Below, piece after piece: positions 7,867 to 15,959 of a DNA stretch of 64,000 nt (its first letter is position 1; the number at the start of each line of letters is the position of its first letter). This DNA is from Xylophilus rhododendri (GTDB lineage Bacteria > Pseudomonadota > Gammaproteobacteria > Burkholderiales > Burkholderiaceae_C). The notes under the pieces are model-generated. The model was not told the origin of the DNA and did no database searches. It was given only the letters and a program-made list of their open reading frames with translations. The DNA lies in assembly GCF_009906855.1 (NCBI RefSeq), contig NZ_CP047650.1:3968001-4032000 (forward strand), given 5' to 3'. The translations under genes and the position numbers were made by a program.

Positions 7867-9083
7867 ATAAGGGGGCGGGGCTTCCGGCGGCGGCGTGACG
7901 CTGCGAGGCCGCGGCGGTGGCCGGTCGGCGGCGCCCGGGGCGGCCGGTTCTCCAGGATCAGCTGCCGGATCGGCTCGCACACGATGTCGGGATGGATGCG
8001 CAGGCGCTGGCCGTCCAGGCTCTGCAGGAAACGCCTGCGGAAGTTGCGCATGTGCGCTCGCCGTTCGGCGGCGTGGAGGCCGGTCGCGTACTGGGCCAGC
8101 AGCAGCTCGCATTCGCCGATGGTGCAGCCGCCGGGGTATCGGCACAGCAGTTCGTAGGCGAAGCCGCCGCGCACGCCCGCCTGCGTGCCGGCGGCGGCTT
8201 CGCCGCGGAAGAGGGCCAGGCTCTTGTCGACCATCCGTGTCCCGAGGAAGCGGCGGGGCGCCTGGTCGCGCGGGAAGAACCAGCCGGCGGCATAGTCCAG
8301 CGCCGGAATCAGCTGCGGCAGCTGCAGCATCTGCCGCAGGTTGAGCCTGAGCTGGCGCGCCTGCAGCAGCATGTCGAGCTCCACCATGGCGGTGGGAAAG
8401 CCGTAGCCGGCCATCGCCTGCACGCAGTCCTGTATCGCCTGGGCATGGAGCGCCACGCCGGCTTGCAGCTTTTGCTGGCTGTCGTGGAGATTGGTGCCCA
8501 TCAGCCGGCTGAGCAGGGGGCGGTCGGCGATGTCGCCCTTCACCTGCTGCGCCAGGTAATGGATCACGGCGCTCTCGTAGGCGGCGACAAAGCGCCTGAG
8601 GGCCGGCGATGCGCCTCGCATCCGGGTGGCGATCAGGCCGCGGAAGACGGTGCTGTCGCGCAGCAGCGCGGGCCTGCGGCGGCAGGCATCGAGCAGCTCG
8701 TCGCGCAGTTGCGCCAGCCCGGGCCATCGGTCGGCATGCAGCTCGGGCCGCACGAGCGCCAGCCAGGCATCGACATGGCCTCCGCGCAGCCGCAGTCCGC
8801 GGGCGCGCAACTGCTGCATGACCAGGCGCAGGGCGGCTTCGCGGGAGGCGGGCTCCTCGTCCGAGGCGTGCAGGGCATCGGCGATGTCCTGCGGCGTGGG
8901 CTGCAGCCGGTGCGAGCGCTGGCGCGGCGAAACGGGGCGGAACCGGTCATGGTCGGCTCCGGCCTCGGTTTCGGGGAAGGAAACGACCATGAGGCTGTCG
9001 TCGATCCCGTCCGGCTCGTTGGCGATGTCGTTGCCGTCGGGCCAATGCACCGGCAGGGACGTCACTGAGGGGAAATAGGCCAT
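7863..9083 (-). CDS. Candidate effector, family A, N-module half of a split gene (406 aa)
   Basis: Function not recognised. It starts MAYFPSVTSLPVH at 9083 behind a PIP promoter. After a low-complexity leader it carries the family N-module: 'LVRPELHADRWPGL', 'YESAVIHYLAQQVKGD', 'LSRLMGTNLHD', 'GFPTAMVELDMLLQ', 'LRLNLRQM', 'WFFPRDQAPRRF', 'LFRGEAAAG', 'CRYPGGC'. The frame then runs into a Pro/Arg-rich linker and stops at 7863, where the 2487-5741 paralog continues into its C-module. The C-module is present in the next frame directly downstream. It is either an N-module protein coupled to a second product, or more likely the 5' part of one gene broken by a single-base loss in a C run. Confidence 0.75.
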   Translation of the reverse strand: MAYFPSVTSLPVHWPDGNDIANEPDGIDDSLMVVSFPETEAGADHDRFRPVSPRQRSHRLQPTPQDIADALHASDEEPASREAALRLVMQQLRARGLRLRGGHVDAWLALVRPELHADRWPGLAQLRDELLDACRRRPALLRDSTVFRGLIATRMRGASPALRRFVAAYESAVIHYLAQQVKGDIADRPLLSRLMGTNLHDSQQKLQAGVALHAQAIQDCVQAMAGYGFPTAMVELDMLLQARQLRLNLRQMLQLPQLIPALDYAAGWFFPRDQAPRRFLGTRMVDKSLALFRGEAAAGTQAGVRGGFAYELLCRYPGGCTIGECELLLAQYATGLHAAERRAHMRNFRRRFLQSLDGQRLRIHPDIVCEPIRQLILENRPPRAPPTGHRRGLAASRRRRKPRPLM

Positions 9084-9115
9084 GGCATGCGTCAGGGGCA
9101 GGACAAAAGGCGGCC

Positions 9116-9178
9116 ATGGTCTGCCCGCGGCGCGATGTGCCTGCCGCGCCGGCACGAATCCGCACGGCGGCAGGCGAA
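9116..9178 (-). promoter_or_regulatory. PIP box and -10-like hexamer
   Basis: Minus strand TTCGC (9178-9174), N15, TTCGT (9158-9154), N32, GACCAT (9121-9116); the start codon is at 9083. It lies in the 120-base gap after the metal-efflux operon, which is read in the same direction, and no terminator is evident between them. Confidence 0.85.
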
Positions 9179-9203
9179 GAGGCGGGCCTGCCGGCGGAGC
9201 GGC

Positions 9204-9530
9204 TCAGTAGGCGGAGCCGTCCCGCACCCGGTGGATCTCGCCGATATCCACCACCCACACCAGCCCGTCGCCGATCTGGCCGGTGCTGCAGGAGGCCATG
9301 ATGGCCTCGCGGATGGGCGGGACCATATGGTCCTCGCACAGCACGCTCAGCATCACCTTCTCGCTGAAGTCCACCAGCTCCTCGCGCACGGTGCGCCGGG
9401 TGGTGGAGGCCGGGGCGGTGAAGCCCTCGGCCCTGAAGAGCGTGACGCCCGGGAAGTTGGGAATGTCCCGCAGGGCATCACGCAGGCGCTGGATGCGGCT
9501 GGGCCGCACGATGGCTCGGATTTCTTTCAT
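9204..9530 (-). CDS. PII-like regulator linked to heavy-metal RND efflux (PII-NG type)
   Basis: This 108-residue protein is the size of a GlnB/GlnK-type PII. It carries the family C-terminal signature 'TGQIGDGLVWVVDI' (about residues 82-95), which binds the nucleotide in PII proteins. The T-loop region ('FRAEGFTAPASTTRRTVREE') has no tyrosine, so the uridylylation site of classical PII is absent. It is the last gene of the efflux operon, four bases after the CusA-like gene. A PII branch known as PII-NG is genetically linked to CusABC-type pumps, and this gene fits it. A likely role is sensing ATP/ADP or metal status and adjusting the pump; that is inferred from context. Confidence 0.82.
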   Translation of the reverse strand: MKEIRAIVRPSRIQRLRDALRDIPNFPGVTLFRAEGFTAPASTTRRTVREELVDFSEKVMLSVLCEDHMVPPIREAIMASCSTGQIGDGLVWVVDIGEIHRVRDGSAY

Positions 9531-9534
9531 GGCT

Positions 9535-12500
9535 TCAGGCCTCCATCGGCTTTTCGTCGAACCAGCGGTAGAGCGTCGGCAGCACCACCAGCGTCAGCAG
9601 CGTGGAGGAGATCAGTCCCCCGATCACCACGATGGCCAGCGGCCTCTGCACCTCAGAACCCGGCCCGGTGGCGAAGAGGAAGGGCACCAGGCCCAGCAGC
9701 GCCACGGTGGCGGTCATCATCACCGGCCGGAACCGGGCGATGCAGCCTTCGCGCACCGCCTCGGCCACGTCCAGGCCGTCCTCGCGCAGGCGGCGGATAT
9801 AGCTTACCAGCACCACGCCGTTGAGCACCGCGATGCCCCACAGCGCGATGAAGCCCACCGAGGCCGGCACGCTCACGTACTCTCCGGTGACGAACAGCCC
9901 GATCAGCCCGCCGATCGAGGCGAAGGGCAGCACCAGGATGATCAGCCCGGCCAGCTTCACCGACTTGAACAGCATGAACAGCAGGAAGAAGATGGCCGCG
10001 ATGGTCAGCGGCACGATCACCGACAGCGTGGCCATGGCGCGTTCCATGTTCTCGAACTGGCCGCCGTAGGTCAGGTAGTAGCCGTCGGGCAGCTTCACGT
10101 CGCGGTCGATCCTGGCCTGCGCCTCGGCGACGAAGCCGGCCAGGTCGCGGCCCTCCACGTTGGCGCCCACCACCACGCGGCGCTTGCCGCTCTCGCGGCT
10201 GATCTGCGCCGGGCCGTCCACCAGGGCGATCTTCGCCACCGCCGACAGCGGCACCTGCGCGCCGTCGGGCGTGGGCAGCAGCATGCGCGAGATGGTCTCC
10301 ACCGAGTTGCGCTGCTCCTCGGGGAAACGCACGGCCACCGCGTAGCGCCGCTCGCCCTCGTAGAGCGTGGTCACCGGCTTGCCGCCGATGGCCGACTCGA
10401 TCAGCGCCTGCACCGCGGCCACGTTCAGGCCGAAGCGGGCGATGGCCTTGCGGTCGATGTCCACCGTCAGCGCCTGCTGGCCCGACAGGCGCTCGATGCG
10501 GATGTCGGTGCTGCCGGGGATGCTCTTGAGGATCTTGGCGATGTCTTCCGAGACCCGGCGCAGCTCCGGCAGCGTGTCGCCGAAGACCTTCACCGCGACC
10601 TGCGAACGCACGCCGGTCACCATCTCGTCGACCCGCTCGGAGATCGGCTGCGACAGCACGATCTGCACGCCCGGAATGGTGGACAGGCGCTGGCGGATGT
10701 CCTCGTCGATCTCGTCCTGGCTGCGTTCGGATTCCGGATCCAGGATCACGATGGGGTCGGACTCGTTGGGCCCGGCCAGGTCGGCCGGCGATTCGCCGCG
10801 GCCGATCTTGGAGACCACCGATTTCACGCCCGGCACCGCGGCCACCATCTTCATGGCGTCCATCTCCATGCGCAGCGACTCCTCCAGCGAGATGCTGGGC
10901 ACCCGGTTGATCTGCGGGGTGAGCGCGCCTTCCTTCATGGTCGGCATGAAGGACTTGCCGAGGAAGGGGAACAGCGCCAGCGAGGCCAGCAGCAGGCCCA
11001 CGGCCACGGCCAGCGTCAGCCGGCTGTGCTTGCTCGCCCCGTCGAGCAGCGGCAGGTAGCCGCGCTTGAGGAAGGCGATCACCCTGGTGTCGTGGTCCGA
11101 GCCGCCCTTCAAGAAGTAGGAGCACAGCACCGGCGACAGGAACAGCGACACCAGCAGCGACACGAAGAGCGAGATGGCGATGGTCAGCGCCAGCGGGCCG
11201 AACATCTTGCCCTCGATGCCCTGCAGCGTCATCAGCGGCAGGAACACCAGGATGATGATCATGATGCCGAAGATGGTCGGCGTGGCCACCTCGGTGGTGG
11301 CCTGCAGGATGGCGCGCACCTTGGCGCCGCGGCTGTCGTCGGTGAGCTGGCCGAGCTTGTGGAACACGTTCTCCACCACCACCACCGTGGCGTCCACCAT
11401 CAGGCCGATGGCGATGGCCAGGCCCCCCAGCGACATCAGGTTGGCCGACAGGCCGTAGCGGTTCATCACGATGAAGGTGGTCAGCGGCGTGATGACCAGG
11501 GTGGCCACCACGATCAGGCTGGAGCGCACGTCGCCCAGGAAGATGAAGAGCACCACCACCACCAGCACCACGCCCTCGATCAGCACCTTGCCGACGGTCC
11601 ACAGGGCCGAGTCGACCAGGTCGGTGCGGTCGTAGTAGGCCTTGATCTGCAGGCCGCCGGGCAGCATGCCCTTGGCGTTGATCTCGTCCACCCGGGCCTT
11701 CACCCTGGTCACCACCTCCTTGGCATTGCCGCCGCGCATCATCATCACGATGCCGGAGACGGCTTCGGTGTAGCCGCCCTTGATGATGCCGCCCTGGCGC
11801 ACTTCCTGGCCGATGCGCACCTCGGCCACGTCGCGCACGTAGACGGGGGTGCCGCGCTCTTCCTTGACGACGATGTTGCCGATGTCCTCCAGCGTCTTGA
11901 TCAGGCCCGAGCCCTGGATCAGGTACTGCTCGGTGCCGATCGGCAGGATGCCGCCGCTGGCGTTGGAGTTGTTGGCCGAGATGGCGTCCACCACCTGCTG
12001 CACCGACAGGTTGTAGTGGCGCAGCCGCACCGGATCGACCAGCGCCTGGTACTGGCGCACATAGCCGCCCTGCGAGTTGATCTCGGCCACGCCGGGAATG
12101 CTGCGCAGCAGCGGGCGCGCCACCCAGTCCTGGATGGTGCGGCGCTCTGCAAGTTCCTCGGGCGTGAGCGCGCGCTCGCCGTCGTCGGGATGGTCCAGCG
12201 TGTATTGGTAGACCTCGCCCAGGCCGGTGGAGACCGGGCCCAGGATCGGCAGGATGCCCGCCGGCATGCGCGGCGTGACCTCGATCAGCCGCTCGGTGAC
12301 GAGCTGGCGCGCGAAGTACACATCGGTCGCGTCGGTGAACACCAGGGTGATGACCGACAGGCCGCTCTTGTTGATCGAGCGCATCTCGGTCAGGCCCGGC
12401 AGGCCGGTCAGCGAGATCTCCAGCGGCACGGTGACGAAACGCTCGATCTCCTCGGGCGAGCGCCCGGCCGCCTCGGTGGCGACCTGCACCTGTACGTTGG

Positions 12501-12627
12501 TCACGTCGGGGAAGGCGTCCACCGAGAGTTTGGTGGCGGCGCGCATGCCGAAGGCGCAAAGCACCAGGCCGAGCACGACCACCAGCAGCCGCTGCCCTAG
12601 CGCGGCTTTGATGAGGGAAGCAATCAT
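9535..12627 (-). CDS. cusA: Heavy-metal efflux RND inner-membrane pump (CusA/CzcA family)
   Basis: This 1030-residue RND permease would use proton motive force to export metal cations through a CusCBA-type tripartite complex. It shows the family start 'GQRLLVVVLGLVLCAFG', the porter-domain motif 'SPEEIERFVTVPLEISLTG', and a TM4 proton-relay segment 'AIAIGLMVDATVVVVEN' at about residues 403-420 with Asp and Glu. The pattern AxGxxxD rather than DFGxxxD is closer to the monovalent-cation (Cu/Ag) class than to the Zn/Co/Cd class, but substrate cannot be fixed from this alone. The adaptor gene ends eight bases upstream (12635), and the PII-like gene follows after four bases. The symbol indicates family only. 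Confidence 0.9.
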   Translation of the reverse strand: MIASLIKAALGQRLLVVVLGLVLCAFGMRAATKLSVDAFPDVTNVQVQVATEAAGRSPEEIERFVTVPLEISLTGLPGLTEMRSINKSGLSVITLVFTDATDVYFARQLVTERLIEVTPRMPAGILPILGPVSTGLGEVYQYTLDHPDDGERALTPEELAERRTIQDWVARPLLRSIPGVAEINSQGGYVRQYQALVDPVRLRHYNLSVQQVVDAISANNSNASGGILPIGTEQYLIQGSGLIKTLEDIGNIVVKEERGTPVYVRDVAEVRIGQEVRQGGIIKGGYTEAVSGIVMMMRGGNAKEVVTRVKARVDEINAKGMLPGGLQIKAYYDRTDLVDSALWTVGKVLIEGVVLVVVVLFIFLGDVRSSLIVVATLVITPLTTFIVMNRYGLSANLMSLGGLAIAIGLMVDATVVVVENVFHKLGQLTDDSRGAKVRAILQATTEVATPTIFGIMIIILVFLPLMTLQGIEGKMFGPLALTIAISLFVSLLVSLFLSPVLCSYFLKGGSDHDTRVIAFLKRGYLPLLDGASKHSRLTLAVAVGLLLASLALFPFLGKSFMPTMKEGALTPQINRVPSISLEESLRMEMDAMKMVAAVPGVKSVVSKIGRGESPADLAGPNESDPIVILDPESERSQDEIDEDIRQRLSTIPGVQIVLSQPISERVDEMVTGVRSQVAVKVFGDTLPELRRVSEDIAKILKSIPGSTDIRIERLSGQQALTVDIDRKAIARFGLNVAAVQALIESAIGGKPVTTLYEGERRYAVAVRFPEEQRNSVETISRMLLPTPDGAQVPLSAVAKIALVDGPAQISRESGKRRVVVGANVEGRDLAGFVAEAQARIDRDVKLPDGYYLTYGGQFENMERAMATLSVIVPLTIAAIFFLLFMLFKSVKLAGLIILVLPFASIGGLIGLFVTGEYVSVPASVGFIALWGIAVLNGVVLVSYIRRLREDGLDVAEAVREGCIARFRPVMMTATVALLGLVPFLFATGPGSEVQRPLAIVVIGGLISSTLLTLVVLPTLYRWFDEKPMEA

Positions 12628-12634
12628 GGGGCGA

Positions 12635-13801
12635 TCACTCCAGTTCCGCGCGCTTGCGCTCGTTGTTCAGGTGGAAGGCGCCTTCGGTCACCACCTCGGT
12701 GCCCTCGCGCGGGCCCTGCAGCACCGCACGCATGCCGCCGCTGGTGGGGCCGAGTTCCACCGGGGTGAGGCGGTAGCGGTTCTCGGCGGTCTTGACGAAG
12801 ACATGGTCGCGGTCGTTCTCGCGCACCACGGCGGTGGCCGGCAGGGCCAGCACCTTCTGCGCGGCGCCGGAGATGCGCATGGTGGCCAGCATCTGCGGCT
12901 TGAGGGCGCGGCGGGGGTTGTCCACCTCGGTGCGGATGGCCACGGTGCGGGTGTCGGGCTGCACCGTCGCGCCCACCACCACCACCTTGCCGGAGAGCGG
13001 GTCGCCGCCGAGGGCGGGCACCGTGATCTCCATCGATTGGCCGACCTCGACCGAGCCGGCGGTCTGTTCGGGCACCGCGCCCACCACCCAGACCTTGTCC
13101 AGGTCGGCCACGGTGAAGAGCGGGTTGCCCGGCTGGGTCACCTGGCCCTGGCTGACGGCGCGCTCGATCACCACACCCGCGCGCGGCGAGAGCACCGACA
13201 TGCCGGCGGCCAGCGTGCCCTGGCTGCGCAGGGCCTGGATGTCGCCTGCGGACATGCCGAGCAGGCGCAGCTGGTCGGAGGAGGCACGCAGCTCGGCATT
13301 GGCCACCGCCTGTTCCGATTCGCGGCGCTGCAGCTCGGCCGAGCCGATCACGTCGGCGGCCAGCAGCTGGCGGGCGCGTTCCACCGCGCGGCTGGCCAGG
13401 CTGCTGGCGGCATTGGCGCGCAGCAGGGCCAGCTGGGCCTGGGTGAGTTCGGGGCTGGCGATGCGGGCCAGCGGCTGGCCGGCGCGCACCGTGTCGCCCA
13501 CCTCCACCAGCACCTCGGTGATGCGGCCGGTGACGGCGGCGCCGATGCGGCTGACGCGGTGCTCGCTCGCATCGATGCGGCCGGTGATCTCCTGCACCGG
13601 CGAGATCTCGGCGCTGCCGAGCTTGCCGGTCTTGAAGTTGGCGGCCATGGCGGGCTGCACGCTGACCAGCATCGGGTCCTGCGCCACCTCGGCGGCGGCG
13701 GGCGGGGCGGCGGCCTCGTCCTTCTTGCCGCAGGCGGACAGGGCCAGGGCCAGGCAGCAGGCGATGGCGATATGGGTGAAGGAAGGGGCGGTGCGGTCCA
13801 T
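12635..13801 (-). CDS. cusB: RND efflux periplasmic adaptor, CusB/CzcB-like lipoprotein
   Basis: This 388-residue membrane-fusion protein links the inner-membrane pump to the outer-membrane channel. The start at 13801 is chosen because it gives a lipoprotein signal (hydrophobic stretch, then 'LALSAC', Cys24) and is preceded by AAAGG. The mature protein has the adaptor order: beta-barrel start, lipoyl half-motif ('GRITEVLVEVGDTVRAGQ'), alpha-helical hairpin (about residues 130-210), second lipoyl half ('LSPRAGVVIERAVSQGQ'), then beta-barrel and membrane-proximal domains. No His-rich metal-binding extension is visible. It lies between the TolC-like and CusA-like genes. Confidence 0.88.
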   Translation of the reverse strand: MDRTAPSFTHIAIACCLALALSACGKKDEAAAPPAAAEVAQDPMLVSVQPAMAANFKTGKLGSAEISPVQEITGRIDASEHRVSRIGAAVTGRITEVLVEVGDTVRAGQPLARIASPELTQAQLALLRANAASSLASRAVERARQLLAADVIGSAELQRRESEQAVANAELRASSDQLRLLGMSAGDIQALRSQGTLAAGMSVLSPRAGVVIERAVSQGQVTQPGNPLFTVADLDKVWVVGAVPEQTAGSVEVGQSMEITVPALGGDPLSGKVVVVGATVQPDTRTVAIRTEVDNPRRALKPQMLATMRISGAAQKVLALPATAVVRENDRDHVFVKTAENRYRLTPVELGPTSGGMRAVLQGPREGTEVVTEGAFHLNNERKRAELE

Positions 13802-13845
13802 GGCGGGCCTTTCGGAAGTCATCGAAGCGGTGAAGGGCAGGGGGC

Positions 13846-15267
13846 TCATTGCAGGCCACCCCGCTGCAGCGCGGCCGAGGGCAGCGCTGTCATCTCGTCG
13901 GCCCAGCGGCCGGAGAGGAAATCGAGTTCGGTGCGGGCGGCCTGCACCTGGAAACGCGCGGTCAGCAGATCGGCGCGCACCGAGCGCAGCACCCGCTGGG
14001 CATCGAGCACATCCAGGATGCCGCGCTCGCCGAAGCGCCAGGCGGCATCGGCCACCCGCAGGGCGGCCTCGGCGTCGCGCACCGCGCCCTGCGACAGGGC
14101 CTGCACCCGCAGGCGCGACATCTCCAGCGCGCGTTCGGCCGACTGCAGCTGCTGCTCCAGCTCGGCCTGGCGGCCGTCGAGCCGGCCGCGGGCGCGTTCC
14201 AGTTCGCTGCCGGCCTCGGCGATCGGGCCGCTGCGGCGGTCGAACAAGGGGATCTGCACCGTCACGCCCAGCATGTTCTGCTTGATGTCGGGCTCGCGGC
14301 TCTGGCTGAGCTTGAGTTCCACATGGGGCAGGCGGCCGGCCTCGGCCAGGTCGAGCTGGGAGCGGGCGCGGTCCACCTCGGCGCGCAGCACCTGCAGCTC
14401 GGGGTTGCGGGCCAGCATGGATTCGCGCAGCAGCATCAGGTCGGGCTGCACCGGCGGGGCGTCGCTCAGCTGGGCGTCCAGCGACCATTGCGGCGGCAGG
14501 GCGCCGGCGGCCAGGCGGTTGAGCGTCAGGCCTGCCTGCTGGGCCTGCAGCAGGGCGGTCTGCTGCAGGGAGCGGGCGTTGATGGTCTCGGCATCGGCCT
14601 TGATCAGTTCGTAGCGCGGAGATTCGCCGCTGTCCACCCGCGCCCGCACCCGGGTGTTGACCTGTTCCAGCAGCGAGGCGGCCTCGGCGGCGGCCGCGGC
14701 CTCGGCCTGGCGCAGCAGCAGGTCGTAGGCGCGCAGCCGCACCTGGGCCACAAGCTCGTTGCGGGCCACGCCCACCTGGAAGCCGCTGGCGCGTTCGCCG
14801 GAGCGGGCCGCGTCGATGCGGGCCTCGCGCAGCCAGGGGTTCTCTATGGTCTGCGAGATGCCGTAGGTGGTCAGGCTGCCGCCCACGCCGCCGACCTGGC
14901 GGGCGCTCTGGTTGCCGGCGCTGTATTCCAGGCGCGGGTTGGGAAAGGCCGAGGCGCTGCTGATGGCGGCGGCGGCCGTGTTGCGCGAGCGCTGGGCCGA
15001 CAGCAGCCCGGGGTTGTTCAGGATCACCGCGTCGGTGAGCTGCTGCAGGTTGAGCGGCGGGCCGCCGGCCAGCGAGGCGGTGACGGCGGCGCCGCTGGCC
15101 GCCGCTGCCGGCAGGTTGAGCGGCGAGGCATCGGTGCCGGTGCGCGGCGCCTGTCCGGCACGGGCAGGAGTGGAGGGCGCAGCGGGCTGCGCGGCCGCGG
15201 GCTGCACGAGGCAGCCGGCAGCCAGCAGCGCCGCCGCGCTGAGAGCGCGGAACGGGGCAGTGGGCAT
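13846..15267 (-). CDS. cusC: TolC-family outer-membrane efflux channel (CusC/CzcC-like)
   Basis: This 473-residue outer-membrane factor is the exit duct of the tripartite pump. The ATG at 15267 gives a standard signal peptide (MPTAPFRALSAAALLAAG..., cleavage near AAA-Q). The body shows the internal duplication of the family, with two long helical repeats, for example 'LTDAVILNNPGLLSAQRSR' and later 'LRESMLARNPELQVLRAEV'. It ends with 'GILDVLDAQRVLRSVRADLL', typical of CzcC-type channels. It is first of the three pump genes in transcription order, behind the small exported protein. Confidence 0.87.
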   Translation of the reverse strand: MPTAPFRALSAAALLAAGCLVQPAAAQPAAPSTPARAGQAPRTGTDASPLNLPAAAASGAAVTASLAGGPPLNLQQLTDAVILNNPGLLSAQRSRNTAAAAISSASAFPNPRLEYSAGNQSARQVGGVGGSLTTYGISQTIENPWLREARIDAARSGERASGFQVGVARNELVAQVRLRAYDLLLRQAEAAAAAEAASLLEQVNTRVRARVDSGESPRYELIKADAETINARSLQQTALLQAQQAGLTLNRLAAGALPPQWSLDAQLSDAPPVQPDLMLLRESMLARNPELQVLRAEVDRARSQLDLAEAGRLPHVELKLSQSREPDIKQNMLGVTVQIPLFDRRSGPIAEAGSELERARGRLDGRQAELEQQLQSAERALEMSRLRVQALSQGAVRDAEAALRVADAAWRFGERGILDVLDAQRVLRSVRADLLTARFQVQAARTELDFLSGRWADEMTALPSAALQRGGLQ

Positions 15268-15395
15268 GGGCGAAGCTGCTCCTTGTGGGAGGCAGGAAAT
15301 GGAAAACGGACGCGGCAAGCGGCCGGTCGAGGCGACCGGCGCGAAGCCAGAAAGGAGAGGAAAAGCCGTTCAGCCCCGACGAACGGGGGGAAGGC

Positions 15396-15827
15396 TCAGG
15401 CCAGCAGCAGGGCCGTGCGTGGCGGCCGCAGCAGGCGGCGCGGCCAGGCGGTGGCGCTGGCCGGATGCGGGGAGGAGGCCTGCGCTTGCGGCAGGGCATC
15501 GACTTCGGGCCGGGTGAAGTCGGCCGCTATCATTTCCGTCCGGTCGTCGTTGTTGGCCTGCAGGTCGAACACCACCTGGGCGGCCGCGGCCGACAGCGAT
15601 GCATCGTCGAGCAGGTCGGCGCGCGGATGGCAGAAGACGAACATCGGATGCGAGGGCTCGGCCTGCTGCCGCTGCTGCGCCACCAGCAGCGGATGCGCCG
15701 GCACCAGGTGGCCCACCCGCGAGAACGCATGCACCGAGGCATTCGCCACCGGCCGCTTGCAGCCCGAGCCGGCCAGCGCGGTGAGCGCCAGCAGCAAGAG
15801 GATCAGGGCGGAAAAGGCGATGCGCAT
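15396..15827 (-). CDS. Small exported protein at the head of the metal-efflux operon
   Basis: This 143-residue protein starts at ATG 15827. A strong hydrophobic N-terminus (MRIAFSALILLLLALTALAG) and Cys23 suggest export, possibly as a lipoprotein, although the lipobox is imperfect. The rest has no recognised domain. It has few metal ligands (one HPMFVFCHP patch), and a basic tail 'PRRLLRPPRTALLLA'. In position it resembles the small CzcI-like proteins that lead czc/cus operons, but sequence similarity cannot be claimed. The gap to the TolC-like gene is 128 bases. Confidence 0.55.
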   Translation of the reverse strand: MRIAFSALILLLLALTALAGSGCKRPVANASVHAFSRVGHLVPAHPLLVAQQRQQAEPSHPMFVFCHPRADLLDDASLSAAAAQVVFDLQANNDDRTEMIAADFTRPEVDALPQAQASSPHPASATAWPRRLLRPPRTALLLA

Positions 15828-15959
15828 GAAGAATGCGGTGGAGGTCAGGTTGTGGTCAGGAAGGCCGGTGCAGGGCTGGATTGTGCACCAGACAGGACTA
15901 ACCCTTGGAACCCTTGGAATTGGCCGGGTGGCATGCTTGCTGCTCCGACAGGAAAACCC

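Noticed and set aside
9283..12600. 1105-codon His-rich frame opposite the CusA-like gene
   Set aside because: It mirrors codon bias of a well-recognised RND pump gene; no family features.
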